Positions 26,281 through 34,546 of a stretch of 64,000 nucleotides of DNA are shown here, one piece after another (the first letter of the stretch is position 1; every line of letters begins with the position of its first letter). The stretch comes from Leucobacter chromiisoli (GTDB taxonomy: Bacteria; Actinomycetota; Actinomycetes; Actinomycetales; Microbacteriaceae). The notes under the pieces are model-generated. The model made no database searches, had not been told where the DNA came from, and saw only the letters and a list, made by a program, of their open reading frames with translations. The DNA lies in assembly GCF_016522505.1 (NCBI RefSeq), contig NZ_JAEHOH010000021.1:1-64000 (forward strand), read 5' to 3'. Position numbers and translations under genes: made by a program.

Positions 26281-27681
26281 ATGGCCCTGCCCTGGAAGCT
26301 GCACGGAGACGGCAGGACCGTCTCTCAGGAGGCCATCGTGCTCCCCGAGGAGCGCCTGGCGTGGCCCCGCACGATCGGCTTCGGCGCGCAGCACGTCGTC
26401 GCGATGTTCGGCGCGACCTTCCTCGTGCCGCTCATCACGGGCTTCAGCCCCACCGCGACGCTGTTCTTCTCCGGTCTCGGCACGCTGCTCTTCCTGCTCA
26501 TCACGGGCAACCGGCTGCCGAGCTATCTCGGCTCGTCGTTCGCGTTCATCGCGCCGATCGCCGCGGCGACGGCCGGCGGAGACCCCGGGAACCCGGATCT
26601 CGCGCGCGCCTCCTTCGGCATCCTGTCGATCGGCGTGCTCATGGCGATCGTCGGCATCGTGGTGAACCGGTGGGGCACGGGGTGGATCAACGCGCTCATG
26701 CCGCCCGTGGTCATGGGCGCGATCGTGGCCCTCATCGGCTTCAACCTGGCTCCCGCCGTCAAGAACAACTGGAACGCGACCGAGCTCTCGGGGTGGGTCG
26801 CGCTCGTCACCCTGGCGGCGATGCTGCTCATCACGGTGCTCTTCCGCGGCCTCATCGGGCGCCTGTCCATCGTGCTCGGCGTCGTCGTCGGATACATCGC
26901 GGCCGTGGGGATGGGCGAGGTCGACTTCTCCCCGGTGCGGGATGCGGCCTGGCTCGGCCTCCCCGCCTTCCACGCCGTCGGCAACCCCTTCGCGGATCCT
27001 GCGCTGTGGGGCCTGCTGCCCGCGTTCCTCCCCGTCGTGCTCGTGCTGATCGCCGAGAACGTCGGCCACGTCAAGAGCGTCGGCCTCATGATCGACCGCG
27101 ACCTCGATCCGGTGACGGGGCGCGCGCTGCTCGCCGACGGCGTCTCGACGATCCTCGCGGGCTTCGGGGGCGGATCCGGTACCACGACCTACGGCGAGAA
27201 CATCGGCGTGATGGCCGCGACCCGCGTGTACTCGACGGCGGCCTACTGGGTCGCGGGCGCGATCGCGATCCTGCTGAGCTTCTCGCCCAAGATCGGCGCC
27301 CTCATCAACACGATCCCCGCGGGCGTGCTCGCGGGCGTGACCGTCGCGCTCTACGGCCTCATCGGCCTCATCGGCGTGAAGATCTGGATCGACAACAAGG
27401 TCGACTTCGGCAAGCCCATCAACCAGTTCACCGCGGCGGTCGCGCTGATCGTCGGGATCGCGGACTTCTCGCTCCAGGCCGGCTCGGTCGTGTTCAACGG
27501 CATCGCGCTCGGCACCGTCGCCGCGATCGCGGTGTACCACCTGATGAGCGGCCTGGCCCGGCTCAGGGGCGGCCGCGTGGAGGTCGCCGACCCCGTGGTG
27601 ACGGCGGAGACCGGAGCCGTCTCCGCGACGGGCCTCGAGACCGGCTCCGGGGCGGGCGCGGGCGCGCCGCGGTCGAAGTGA
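26281..27681 (+). CDS. NCS2 family uracil/xanthine permease
   Basis: A 466-residue membrane protein with about 14 hydrophobic segments and the NCS2 layout: GFGAQHVVAMFGATFLVPLITG near residues 32-53 (substrate-contact helix), GSSFAFIAPIAAA, ENVGHVKS with the conserved E259 in TM8, and GGGSGTTTYGENIGVMAATRVYS in the TM10 region. It is closest in pattern to UraA-type uracil/H+ symporters, though xanthine or uric acid permeases of NCS2 are possible. GAGGAG precedes the ATG, and TACACT at 26238-26243 could be a -10 element. The tail after residue 420 is soluble and Gly/Thr/Ser rich. Confidence 0.9.
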   Translation: MALPWKLHGDGRTVSQEAIVLPEERLAWPRTIGFGAQHVVAMFGATFLVPLITGFSPTATLFFSGLGTLLFLLITGNRLPSYLGSSFAFIAPIAAATAGGDPGNPDLARASFGILSIGVLMAIVGIVVNRWGTGWINALMPPVVMGAIVALIGFNLAPAVKNNWNATELSGWVALVTLAAMLLITVLFRGLIGRLSIVLGVVVGYIAAVGMGEVDFSPVRDAAWLGLPAFHAVGNPFADPALWGLLPAFLPVVLVLIAENVGHVKSVGLMIDRDLDPVTGRALLADGVSTILAGFGGGSGTTTYGENIGVMAATRVYSTAAYWVAGAIAILLSFSPKIGALINTIPAGVLAGVTVALYGLIGLIGVKIWIDNKVDFGKPINQFTAAVALIVGIADFSLQAGSVVFNGIALGTVAAIAVYHLMSGLARLRGGRVEVADPVVTAETGAVSATGLETGSGAGAGAPRSK

Positions 27682-27724
27682 TTGAAACACCGGACGCACT
27701 CCGCGGATTCTCGGGGCCAGCGCA

Positions 27725-27730
27725 TATGGT
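27725..27730 (+). promoter_or_regulatory. -10 element upstream of the helicase-like gene
   Basis: TATGGT ends six bases before GTG 27737 and is the main reason for choosing that start. Confidence 0.45.
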
Positions 27731-27736
27731 GTCGGT

Positions 27737-30700
27737 GTGTGGAGTGTGGATCGGCGCCGGAAGCCCGGCGTGAGAGGCAGCGGTGATGCGGACGCCGCGG
27801 CGAACGATGCCGCGCCCGCCAAGCAGGCCCGACCGACCGACGAGGGCCGTGCGACCCCGAGACCCGTGGACGAGGGGAGCGCAGGTCCGAAGCCGTCGCC
27901 CTCGGACGCGGAGGACATGAACGTCACCGAGGCGCAGCTGACGGCCCCCGTCTCACCGGCCGAGACCGTGCCGGCGGACGCCGAGGAGCACGAGGAGTGG
28001 CGGCGGGAGCTCGCGGACGTCGGCGGACGCAACCCGCTGCTCTTCTTCGAGGATCGCCCTGCGAACCGCATCGAGCTGTCGACCACGCACCCCGGCGGGC
28101 TGCCCCAGTTCATCACCGGCCAGAAGATCCTGCTCTCGGCCCTGATCCGCGACGATCTCGCGCTGCGCCACGCGCGCGTGGCCGCCGGCCGCGTGACCGA
28201 CAAGGCGATCGAGATGCGCACGGTGCGCGGCCTCGAGACGGTGCACCTCGGCGTCGGCATCGCGAAGTGGAGCTTCGAGGGCGACGACTTCTGCGCGCCG
28301 GTGCTGCTGCGCCCGCTCGCGATCCGGCGCTACGGCCGCGACTTCGAGCTCAAGCTGAAGCAGAATCCGGTGGTCAACCCCGAGCTGGTGCGGGTGCTGC
28401 GCGAGCAGTTCGGCATCGGCATCGACGCGCGCACGCTGCTGCAGCTCTCCCAGTCGGAGGGCGTGTTCAAGCCGCAGCCCGTGATCGACCGCCTCCGGCA
28501 GATGGTGGCCGGCGTGCCGGGCTTCGTGGTGCAGCCGCGCCTCGTCGTCTCGTCGTTCCTCAACGTGTCGCAGCGCATGGTCGCCGACGCGCGGGATCTC
28601 GACACCCCGATCCTCCGCGCCGTCCGCGGCGACGAGTCGGCTCGCCGCCAGATCGCCGAGGCGTACCACCCGGTCACCGCGCCGCCGCCGAACGAGCGGT
28701 CCCCCGAGACCGACCGCCACCTCTACGACGCCGACGCCGAGCAGGACGACGTGCTCGCGCAGATCGAGGCGGGCCACTCCGTCGTGGTGCGGACGCTGCC
28801 GGGCACCGGCGGCACCCAGACCGTGGTGAACGCGATCGGCGGCCTCGTGCGCGCGGGCAAGCGCGTGCTCGTGGTCTCGCCGCGGCGCGCGACGCTCGAC
28901 GGGATCACCCACCGCCTCTCCCGGGCCGGGCTCGCGGGCCTGTCGGTCTCCCCGCGTCTGCTCCGCCGCAACCTCGTCGAGGCGATCAGCCGCAACGAGT
29001 CGGCGCGCGGCGAGCAGCTGCGCGACGTCGACGACGCGCTCGTGCGTCTGCGCGGCGTGCTGCTCGACTACCAGACCGCGCTGTCGCGGCCCGACTCCCG
29101 CTTCGGGGTGTCGCCGCTCGACGCCCTCCGCGAGCTCACGCGGCTCGCCCTCGAGGAGCATCCGCCCACGACCACGGTGCGTCTCGACGAGCGGGCGCTC
29201 GGCCAGCTCACGCTCGACCGATCCTCCGTCGCGGAGGCCCTCACGGAGGTCGCGCGCCTCGGGCAGTTCCAGTACGGACCTGAGGATTCCCCCTGGTACG
29301 GGGTGAGCTTCTCCACGACCGAGGAGGCCCGCTCGGCGTACTCGCTCGCGGTGAACCTCGCGGAGTCGCAGCTGCCCCGGCTCGTCTCGATGGCGAACGA
29401 GGTGATCGAGCAGACCTCGATGCGCCCCTACGAGACCATCGCCGAGCTCGGTGTCTACCTGCGCCTGCTGATGGGGATCCGCGAGACGCTCGACCGCTTC
29501 GTCCCCGAGGTCTACGACCGCTCGCTCACCGAGGTCATCGCCGCCCACGCCCCCCGCGGCGGCGACGAGATGTCGAACGCGAACCGGCGCCGGCTGAAGA
29601 AGCTCGCCCGCGAGTACGTGCGACCGGGCGTGCACGTCAGCGACATGTACTCCCGCCTCGTCCAGATCCAGCAGCAGCGGGTGCTGTGGCAGCGCTACAC
29701 GACGGTGGCGGGCGCCCGCCCCGAGGTGCCGCTCGGGATCGCCGACGTGGTGGTGGCGTTCCAGTCGGCGTACCAGGATCTCGACGAGCTCGACCGGGTG
29801 CTCGGCACGACGGCCGAGTCCGAGAAGCTGAAGAACCTCTCGCTTCCGGCGCTCGCCCGGCGCTCGACCGAGCTGGCCCGCGAGTCGGAGGTGCTGCAGA
29901 ACATCCAGGAGCGCACCGCGATCGTCGAGCGACTCCGCACCGTCAACCTCGAGCCGCTCCTCGACGACCTCTCGGCGCGGCACGTCCCCGCCGAGCGCGT
30001 CGGTTCCGAGCTGGAGCTCGCCTGGTGGCAGTCGGCGCTCGAGCAGATGCTGCGGAGCAACCAGGCCCTTCTGAGCGCGAACACGGGCGTGATCGAGCGC
30101 CTGGAGGCCGACTTCCGACTGGTCGACGACGCGCACGCCGGAGCGAACGGCGCCCTCCTCGCATCGAGCCTCGCCGACGCCTGGCGCGTGGCCGTCGTGG
30201 ATCACCGGCAGGAGGCGCTCGCGCTGCGCGAGGCGCTGCGCTCGGGGCAGTCCTCGCTCGAGAAGCTCGTGGAGGACGCCCCCAACCTGCTGGCGGTGCT
30301 GGCGCCGGTGTGGGCGATGTCGCCCTACGAGGTGGCCCTGCTGCCCGACGCCCTGCGCTTCGACGCCGCGCTGCTCATCGACGCCGGCGCGACGACGCTG
30401 GTCGAGAACGTCGGCGCGATCCGGCGCGCGGGCCAGGTCGTGGCCTTCGGCGACACGGTCACGCAGACCCCGTCGCGCTTCGAGATCGCGGTGCGGTACG
30501 TCGACGAGCAGAGCGAGAGCGGCGACGACGGGGAGGCGCTGCACGAGCAGTCCGCGTTCGCGCGGCTCGGCGAGGTGCTGCCCGAGCTCGTGCTCACGCG
30601 CAGCTACCGCGCCGGCGGCGAGGATCTCACGAACCTCGTCAACAACCGCTTCTACGACGGGGCGATCACGTCGCTGCCGTGGGCGGGCACCTTCCTCGGC

Positions 30701-31642
30701 CACTCGAGCATCACCCACGAGTTCGTGCGCGGCGGCCAGGGGCTCCCGGATCAGCAGACGGGCGCCGTCGAGAGCACCGACGCCGAGGTCGACCGCGTGG
30801 TGCAGCTCGTGCTCGAGCACGCCAGCGAGCGACCCCGCGAGTCGCTCATGGTCATCACCGCGAGCGCCAAGCACGCCGTGCGCGTCTACCAGGCCGTGCT
30901 CCAGACCTTCTCGAAGCTCCCCCAGTACCGGGACTTCCTGCTCGGCGAGCGGGCGGAGCCGTTCGCCGTGCTCACGCTCGAGCAGGCCACCGCCCAGAGC
31001 CGCGACCGGGTGATCTTCTCCATCGGCTACGGCCGCACGCCCCACGGCCGCGTGCTGTCGAACTTCGGAGCTCTCGGACGGCCCGGCGGCGAGCGGCTGC
31101 TGGCGGTCGCCATGACCCGGGCGCGCCGCGCCATGACCATCGTGAGCTGCTTCCGCCCCGCCGACCTCGATCGCGGGCGCATGAAGCACGGCGTCGTCGA
31201 GCTCGCCGAGCTGCTCGCGCTGGAGCACCCGGAGCCCGAGCCGATGACGCTGCCGGCCGAGCGCGATCCCATGCTCGGCGAGCTGGCCGATCGCCTCGAG
31301 AACCTCGGCCTCACCGTCGCTCTCGACTACCGCGGGGTGATCCCGCTCGCCGCCTCGCTCGGGGAACGGGCGATCGCGGTCGACCTCGACTTCGCGGACG
31401 GCGAGGAGAGCCTGCGAGACGCGCTGCGGCTGCGCCCGGCGGTGCTCCGCCGGCTCGGATGGCACTACCACCGCGTGCAGAGCTTCGACCTCTTCGCGGA
31501 CCCCGACGAGGCGGCGCTGCGGATCGCGAGGATCGTCGGCGCCGAGGTGGCGGCGCCGGCCGGGACTGCGGACGGTGCAGCCGCGGAGACCGACGTGATC
31601 GCCGAGGGCGGCGCCGGCACGGGCGTCATCGAGGACGAGTGA
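27737..31642 (+). CDS. SF1 helicase-like protein with C-terminal nuclease-like domain
   Basis: A 1301-residue cytoplasmic protein. After a disordered head (1-75) comes a DUF4011-like N-terminal region (EEWRRELADVGGRNPLLFFED, LSTTHPGGLPQFITG). The motor region begins near residue 350 with LPGTGGTQTVVNAIGGLV; the usual Walker A lysine is Q361. Motor elements continue with VLVVSPRRATLDGI, LLIDAGA at the DExx position and, near residue 1090, VIFSIGYGRTPHGRVLSNFG and GGERLLAVAMTRARRAMTIVS (SF1 motifs V/VI). The last about 120 residues (GVIPLAASLGERAIAVDLDF, LRRLGWHYHRVQSFDLFADPDEAA) resemble the REase_MTES_1575 restriction-endonuclease-like fold. A nucleic-acid processing or defence role is plausible. 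The start is uncertain; ATG 27917 is an alternative. Confidence 0.75.
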   Translation: MWSVDRRRKPGVRGSGDADAAANDAAPAKQARPTDEGRATPRPVDEGSAGPKPSPSDAEDMNVTEAQLTAPVSPAETVPADAEEHEEWRRELADVGGRNPLLFFEDRPANRIELSTTHPGGLPQFITGQKILLSALIRDDLALRHARVAAGRVTDKAIEMRTVRGLETVHLGVGIAKWSFEGDDFCAPVLLRPLAIRRYGRDFELKLKQNPVVNPELVRVLREQFGIGIDARTLLQLSQSEGVFKPQPVIDRLRQMVAGVPGFVVQPRLVVSSFLNVSQRMVADARDLDTPILRAVRGDESARRQIAEAYHPVTAPPPNERSPETDRHLYDADAEQDDVLAQIEAGHSVVVRTLPGTGGTQTVVNAIGGLVRAGKRVLVVSPRRATLDGITHRLSRAGLAGLSVSPRLLRRNLVEAISRNESARGEQLRDVDDALVRLRGVLLDYQTALSRPDSRFGVSPLDALRELTRLALEEHPPTTTVRLDERALGQLTLDRSSVAEALTEVARLGQFQYGPEDSPWYGVSFSTTEEARSAYSLAVNLAESQLPRLVSMANEVIEQTSMRPYETIAELGVYLRLLMGIRETLDRFVPEVYDRSLTEVIAAHAPRGGDEMSNANRRRLKKLAREYVRPGVHVSDMYSRLVQIQQQRVLWQRYTTVAGARPEVPLGIADVVVAFQSAYQDLDELDRVLGTTAESEKLKNLSLPALARRSTELARESEVLQNIQERTAIVERLRTVNLEPLLDDLSARHVPAERVGSELELAWWQSALEQMLRSNQALLSANTGVIERLEADFRLVDDAHAGANGALLASSLADAWRVAVVDHRQEALALREALRSGQSSLEKLVEDAPNLLAVLAPVWAMSPYEVALLPDALRFDAALLIDAGATTLVENVGAIRRAGQVVAFGDTVTQTPSRFEIAVRYVDEQSESGDDGEALHEQSAFARLGEVLPELVLTRSYRAGGEDLTNLVNNRFYDGAITSLPWAGTFLGHSSITHEFVRGGQGLPDQQTGAVESTDAEVDRVVQLVLEHASERPRESLMVITASAKHAVRVYQAVLQTFSKLPQYRDFLLGERAEPFAVLTLEQATAQSRDRVIFSIGYGRTPHGRVLSNFGALGRPGGERLLAVAMTRARRAMTIVSCFRPADLDRGRMKHGVVELAELLALEHPEPEPMTLPAERDPMLGELADRLENLGLTVALDYRGVIPLAASLGERAIAVDLDFADGEESLRDALRLRPAVLRRLGWHYHRVQSFDLFADPDEAALRIARIVGAEVAAPAGTADGAAAETDVIAEGGAGTGVIEDE

Positions 31643-31872
31643 GCGAGCGGCGGGCGGGCCGGTCGCGGCGCGTCTCGCGACCCGCGCCCGAGGGCGTGGA
31701 CGAGACGCCTTCGGACCATCCGCTGAACGCGCCCGCCGCGGAGGACGCGCCCGGCGGCTGGGGAGACGCGGGCGCCGCGCCGCGCTCGCGGAAGGCCGCG
31801 GGGGCGCGGGAGGGCGCCGAGGGCGAGAACGATGCGCGCCTCGCCCGCGACCGGCCGCCCCACTGGGGCTGA
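31639..31872 (+). CDS. Small charged protein coupled to the helicase-like gene
   Basis: A 77-residue hydrophilic protein. GTG 31639 overlaps the helicase-like stop codon in GTGA, so it is probably translationally coupled. It starts VSERRAGRSRRVSRPAPEG, has a Pro/Ala/Gly-rich middle and ends ENDARLARDRPPHWG. I recall short Microbacteriaceae proteins ending in a similar N-D-x-R-L-x-x-D-[RK]-P-P-H-W pattern, which is why I accept it as a gene. No function is known. The mscL gene converges on it 96 bp downstream. Confidence 0.65.
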   Translation: MSERRAGRSRRVSRPAPEGVDETPSDHPLNAPAAEDAPGGWGDAGAAPRSRKAAGAREGAEGENDARLARDRPPHWG

Positions 31873-31896
31873 CCTCTCCAGCCCCTTCCGCATGAA

Positions 31897-31946
31897 GCCT
31901 CCGCGGCGGCACCCAAACCACGGTGGTTTCGATGCCACCGCGGAGG
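31897..31946. terminator. Nested inverted repeat, probable bidirectional terminator
   Basis: An outer 14-bp stem (31898-31911 with 31933-31946, one mismatch) encloses an inner 7-bp palindrome (AAACCAC at 31915-31921, GTGGTTT at 31923-31929). It sits between convergent genes. The right arm CGATGCCACCGCGGAG resembles the tandem repeat near 18.1 kb. Confidence 0.6.
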
Positions 31947-31968
31947 GCGGTGCACCGGAGTGGAGGCG

Positions 31969-32451
31969 CTACGCCCCGTGGGCGCCGTGGGAACCGCGCG
32001 GGGTCTCGTCCGCCGAGGTCATCTGCGCGGGATCCTGCACGGGGACCGTCTGCGGGCCCTGCGCCTGCTGCTCGCGCATGAGATCGCGGATCTGGGTCAG
32101 GAGCTCCTGCTCGGTCTCGCCCGCAGGCGTCTCCGGCTCGTCCTCCTTCTTCGTCCGCTCGCGGAGCGTGTTCATGGGCATCACGAAGACGAAGTACACC
32201 ACGGCCGCGACGATGAGGAAGTTGATGATCGCGCCGATGACGGCGCCGAACGCCAGCGTGCCCCCGCCGGGCAGGGAGACCTGGAGGGCCCCGTCGAGGG
32301 AGTCGGCGCGGAACACCATGCCGATGACGGGGTTGATGAGCGCTTCGACGAACCTGTCGACGATGCTGTTGAACGCCGCTCCGATGACGACCGCGACCGC
32401 GAGGTCGACGACGTTGCCGCGCAGCAGAAACTCCTTGAAACCCTTGAGCAT
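31969..32451 (-). CDS. mscL: Large-conductance mechanosensitive channel MscL
   Basis: A 160-residue protein with the MscL N-terminus MLKGFKEFLLRGNVVDLAVAVVIGAAFNSIVDRFVEALINPVIG (TM1 with the gating constriction), a periplasmic loop, TM2 (FGAVIGAIINFLIVAAVVYFVFVMP) and a cytoplasmic helix. The pentameric channel opens at high membrane tension to release solutes during hypo-osmotic shock. The C-terminal extension (about residues 105-160) is polar and longer than in E. coli MscL. It is followed by fmdB-like and cyclo-ligase genes upstream on the same strand. Confidence 0.95.
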   Translation of the reverse strand: MLKGFKEFLLRGNVVDLAVAVVIGAAFNSIVDRFVEALINPVIGMVFRADSLDGALQVSLPGGGTLAFGAVIGAIINFLIVAAVVYFVFVMPMNTLRERTKKEDEPETPAGETEQELLTQIRDLMREQQAQGPQTVPVQDPAQMTSADETPRGSHGAHGA

Positions 32452-32524
32452 GGCTGTTCTCCCTTGTCCGGATGCACTCCAGACTAGTGGGCGCGGGTCG
32501 CGGGGAGGCGCTTTCGGCGGCGCG

Positions 32525-32848
32525 TCAGGAGGCGCTCGACGACGACGAGCCCGAGGAGGACGAGGATCCCGCGGAGGATCCTGCGGATCCGGATCCCGAC
32601 GAACCGCTCCCGGATCCCGAGCCGGACGATCCCGGGCTCGGAGCGCCCGAGGATCCCTTGCCGGATCCCGAGGAGCGCGAGTCGGTGCGGTAGAAGCCCG
32701 AGCCGTTGAACGTCACCCCGAGGGAGCCGAAGACCTTGCGCAGGGTGCCGCCGCACTCGGGGCACTCGGTGAGGGCGTCGTCCGAGAAGGACTGGTAGAT
32801 GTCGAAGGCGTGGCCGCAGTCGGCGCAGCGGTAGGCATAGGTGGGCAC
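32525..32848 (-). CDS. FmdB-type zinc ribbon protein
   Basis: A 107-residue protein starting VPTYAYRCADCGHAFDIYQSFSDD with the CxxC...CPECGG zinc-ribbon pairs (C8, C11, C29, C32 by count) of the FmdB family, followed by VFGSLGVTFNGSGFYRTDSR and a Ser/Gly-only tail of about 45 residues. FmdB proteins are proposed regulators but the true role is unknown. The GTG start has TAGAAT ending eight bases upstream (plus coordinates 32857-32862), so the transcript is likely leaderless. Confidence 0.88.
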   Translation of the reverse strand: MPTYAYRCADCGHAFDIYQSFSDDALTECPECGGTLRKVFGSLGVTFNGSGFYRTDSRSSGSGKGSSGAPSPGSSGSGSGSGSSGSGSAGSSAGSSSSSGSSSSSAS

Positions 32849-32856
32849 GAAGAGAG

Positions 32857-32862
32857 ATTCTA
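32857..32862 (-). promoter_or_regulatory. -10 element of the fmdB-like gene
   Basis: TAGAAT on the minus strand, eight bases before GTG 32848; five of six matches to TATAAT. Confidence 0.5.
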
Positions 32863-32893
32863 CTGCGCTTCCGGCGGCCCGGCGCGCGAGGGC

Positions 32894-33490
32894 CTATTCC
32901 TCGGCGGGATCGTCGAGGTACTCGATGCGCGACGGCGTCACGACGCCGGTGACGGGCACGTCGTGGAGGTCGGACGGCAGCGAATCGACGAAGTCGGCCT
33001 CGTGCACGACCGCGAAGACGGGAGGCCTGCGCTCCATGGAGCCGAGGCTCTTGTCGAAGTAGCCGCGGCCCCAGCCGAGGCGCACGCCCGTGCGATCCAC
33101 GGCGCAGGCCGGGACGATCATGAGGTCGACCTCGCCGACCGCCATCGGGCTGAGGAAGGCGCCCAGGGGCTCGGGGATGCCGTGGGCGCCCTGCACCATG
33201 CCCTCCCAGCTCGGCCGGATCCAGTCCAGCAGCCCGTCCTCCCGGGCGGAGGGGAGCAGGACGTCGAGGCCCCGATCCCTCGCCCAGCCCAGGAATCCGG
33301 AGGTATCCGGCTCGCTCGCGACCGGGAGGTAGCAGGACACCGAGCGCGCCTCCCGCGCCTCTACGAGGGAGACGAGCTGCGCGGTGATGCCGTCCCGTGC
33401 CGCGACCCGCTCCGCGTCGCCCATCGCGGCCCGACGGGCGCGCACCTCGTCGCGGATGCGCTGTTTCTCGAGGTCGATCTCATCGGCCAT
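32894..33490 (-). CDS. 5-formyltetrahydrofolate cyclo-ligase
   Basis: A 198-residue enzyme that converts 5-formyl-THF to 5,10-methenyl-THF with ATP. Seen are EKQRIRDEVRARRAAM (N-terminal basic helix), CYLPVASEPDTSGFL, DLLIVPACAVDRTGVRLGWGRGYFDKSL-like segment (here DLMIVPACAVDRTG, then RLGWGRGYFDKSL) and the PVTGVVTPSRI end. The glycine-rich GWGRGYFD is the ATP-binding signature. TAGACT ends seven bases before the ATG, so a leaderless start is likely. It diverges from galU with only 114 bp between the two start codons. Confidence 0.93.
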   Translation of the reverse strand: MADEIDLEKQRIRDEVRARRAAMGDAERVAARDGITAQLVSLVEAREARSVSCYLPVASEPDTSGFLGWARDRGLDVLLPSAREDGLLDWIRPSWEGMVQGAHGIPEPLGAFLSPMAVGEVDLMIVPACAVDRTGVRLGWGRGYFDKSLGSMERRPPVFAVVHEADFVDSLPSDLHDVPVTGVVTPSRIEYLDDPAEE

Positions 33491-33497
33491 GCCACAC

Positions 33498-33503
33498 AGT
33501 CTA
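33498..33503 (-). promoter_or_regulatory. -10 element of the cyclo-ligase gene
   Basis: TAGACT on the minus strand, seven bases before ATG 33490. It is back to back with the galU promoter in the same short gap. Confidence 0.5.
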
Positions 33504-33569
33504 CGGCTCGGAGCGCGGTGCTCACCCGTAGCAGCTTCGGCCCCGCACGTCGAGCCGTCCCCGGCCGGA

Positions 33570-33598
33570 TTGGAAGTCTCCGCCGCAGCCTCTAGGCT
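33570..33598 (+). promoter_or_regulatory. galU promoter, leaderless
   Basis: TTGGAA (33570-33575), 17-bp spacer and TAGGCT (33593-33598). The -10 hexamer ends six bases before ATG 33605, so transcription should start at the initiation codon. Confidence 0.6.
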
Positions 33599-33604
33599 GA
33601 CGGC

Positions 33605-34537
33605 ATGAGCGAAACGCAGCGACTTCACGGTGGAAGCGTCACCAAGGCGGTCATTCCCGCGGCGGGGCTGGGCACGAGATTCCTCCCGGCGACGAAGGCG
33701 ATGCCGAAGGAGATGCTGCCGATCGTCGACAAGCCGGCCATCCAGTACGTGGTCGAGGAGGCCGCAGCCGCGGGGCTCGACGACGTGCTCATCATCACCG
33801 GGCGCAACAAGGGCAACCTCTCGAACCACTTCGACGGCGTGCCCGAGCTCGAGCACACCCTCGAGCAGAAGGGCGACGAGGGGCGCCTCGAGCGCGTGCA
33901 CGAGGCGAACGAGCTCGCCGAGGTCCACTTCCTCCGGCAGGGGCACCCCCAGGGGCTCGGCCACGCCGTGGGGCGCGCGAGGCGGCACGTCGGCGACAAC
34001 TCGTTCGCCGTGCTGCTGGGCGACGACCTCATCGACGCGCGCGACCCGCTGCTCGACCGCATGATCGCCGAGCACGACGCGCGCCAGGCCACCGTGATCG
34101 CGCTGATGGAGGTGCCGCCCGAGTCGATCCACCTCTACGGCTGCGCCGCCGTCGAGCCCACCGATGAGCCCGATGTGGTGCGCGTCACCGAGCTGGTCGA
34201 GAAGCCGTCGCGCGAGGAGGCCCCGTCGAACCTCGCGATCATCGGGCGCTACGTGCTGCGGCCCGAGATCTTCGACATCATCGACGACCTCGAGCCGGGG
34301 CGGGGCGGCGAGTACCAGCTCACCGACGCCCTCAACCATCTGGCCCAGGGCAAGGGCGAGGCCCCGGTCTACGGGGTGGTGTTCCGCGGTCGACGCTACG
34401 ACACGGGCGATCGTGCCGACTGGATCAAGGCGAACGTGCTGCTGGGCGTGGATCACCCGGAGCTCGGCGAAGAGATCAGCGAGTGGGTGCTCCAGTTCGC
34501 GGATCGTCTGCGCGAGCGCCGCGGCTCCGCGGACTAG
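33605..34537 (+). CDS. galU: UTP--glucose-1-phosphate uridylyltransferase
   Basis: A 310-residue nucleotidyltransferase making UDP-glucose. It shows KAVIPAAGLGTRFLPATKAMPKEMLPIVDKPAIQYVVEEA (residues about 15-54, nucleotide binding), IITGRNK, FLRQGHPQGLGHAVG, FAVLLGDDLID (metal Asp) and VEKPSREEAPSNLAIIGRYVLRPEIFDII, all GalU-specific. The product feeds trehalose synthesis by OtsAB and wall glycan synthesis. No Shine-Dalgarno is present, consistent with the promoter position. Confidence 0.95.
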   Translation: MSETQRLHGGSVTKAVIPAAGLGTRFLPATKAMPKEMLPIVDKPAIQYVVEEAAAAGLDDVLIITGRNKGNLSNHFDGVPELEHTLEQKGDEGRLERVHEANELAEVHFLRQGHPQGLGHAVGRARRHVGDNSFAVLLGDDLIDARDPLLDRMIAEHDARQATVIALMEVPPESIHLYGCAAVEPTDEPDVVRVTELVEKPSREEAPSNLAIIGRYVLRPEIFDIIDDLEPGRGGEYQLTDALNHLAQGKGEAPVYGVVFRGRRYDTGDRADWIKANVLLGVDHPELGEEISEWVLQFADRLRERRGSAD

Positions 34538-34546
34538 GCGGCGCCC

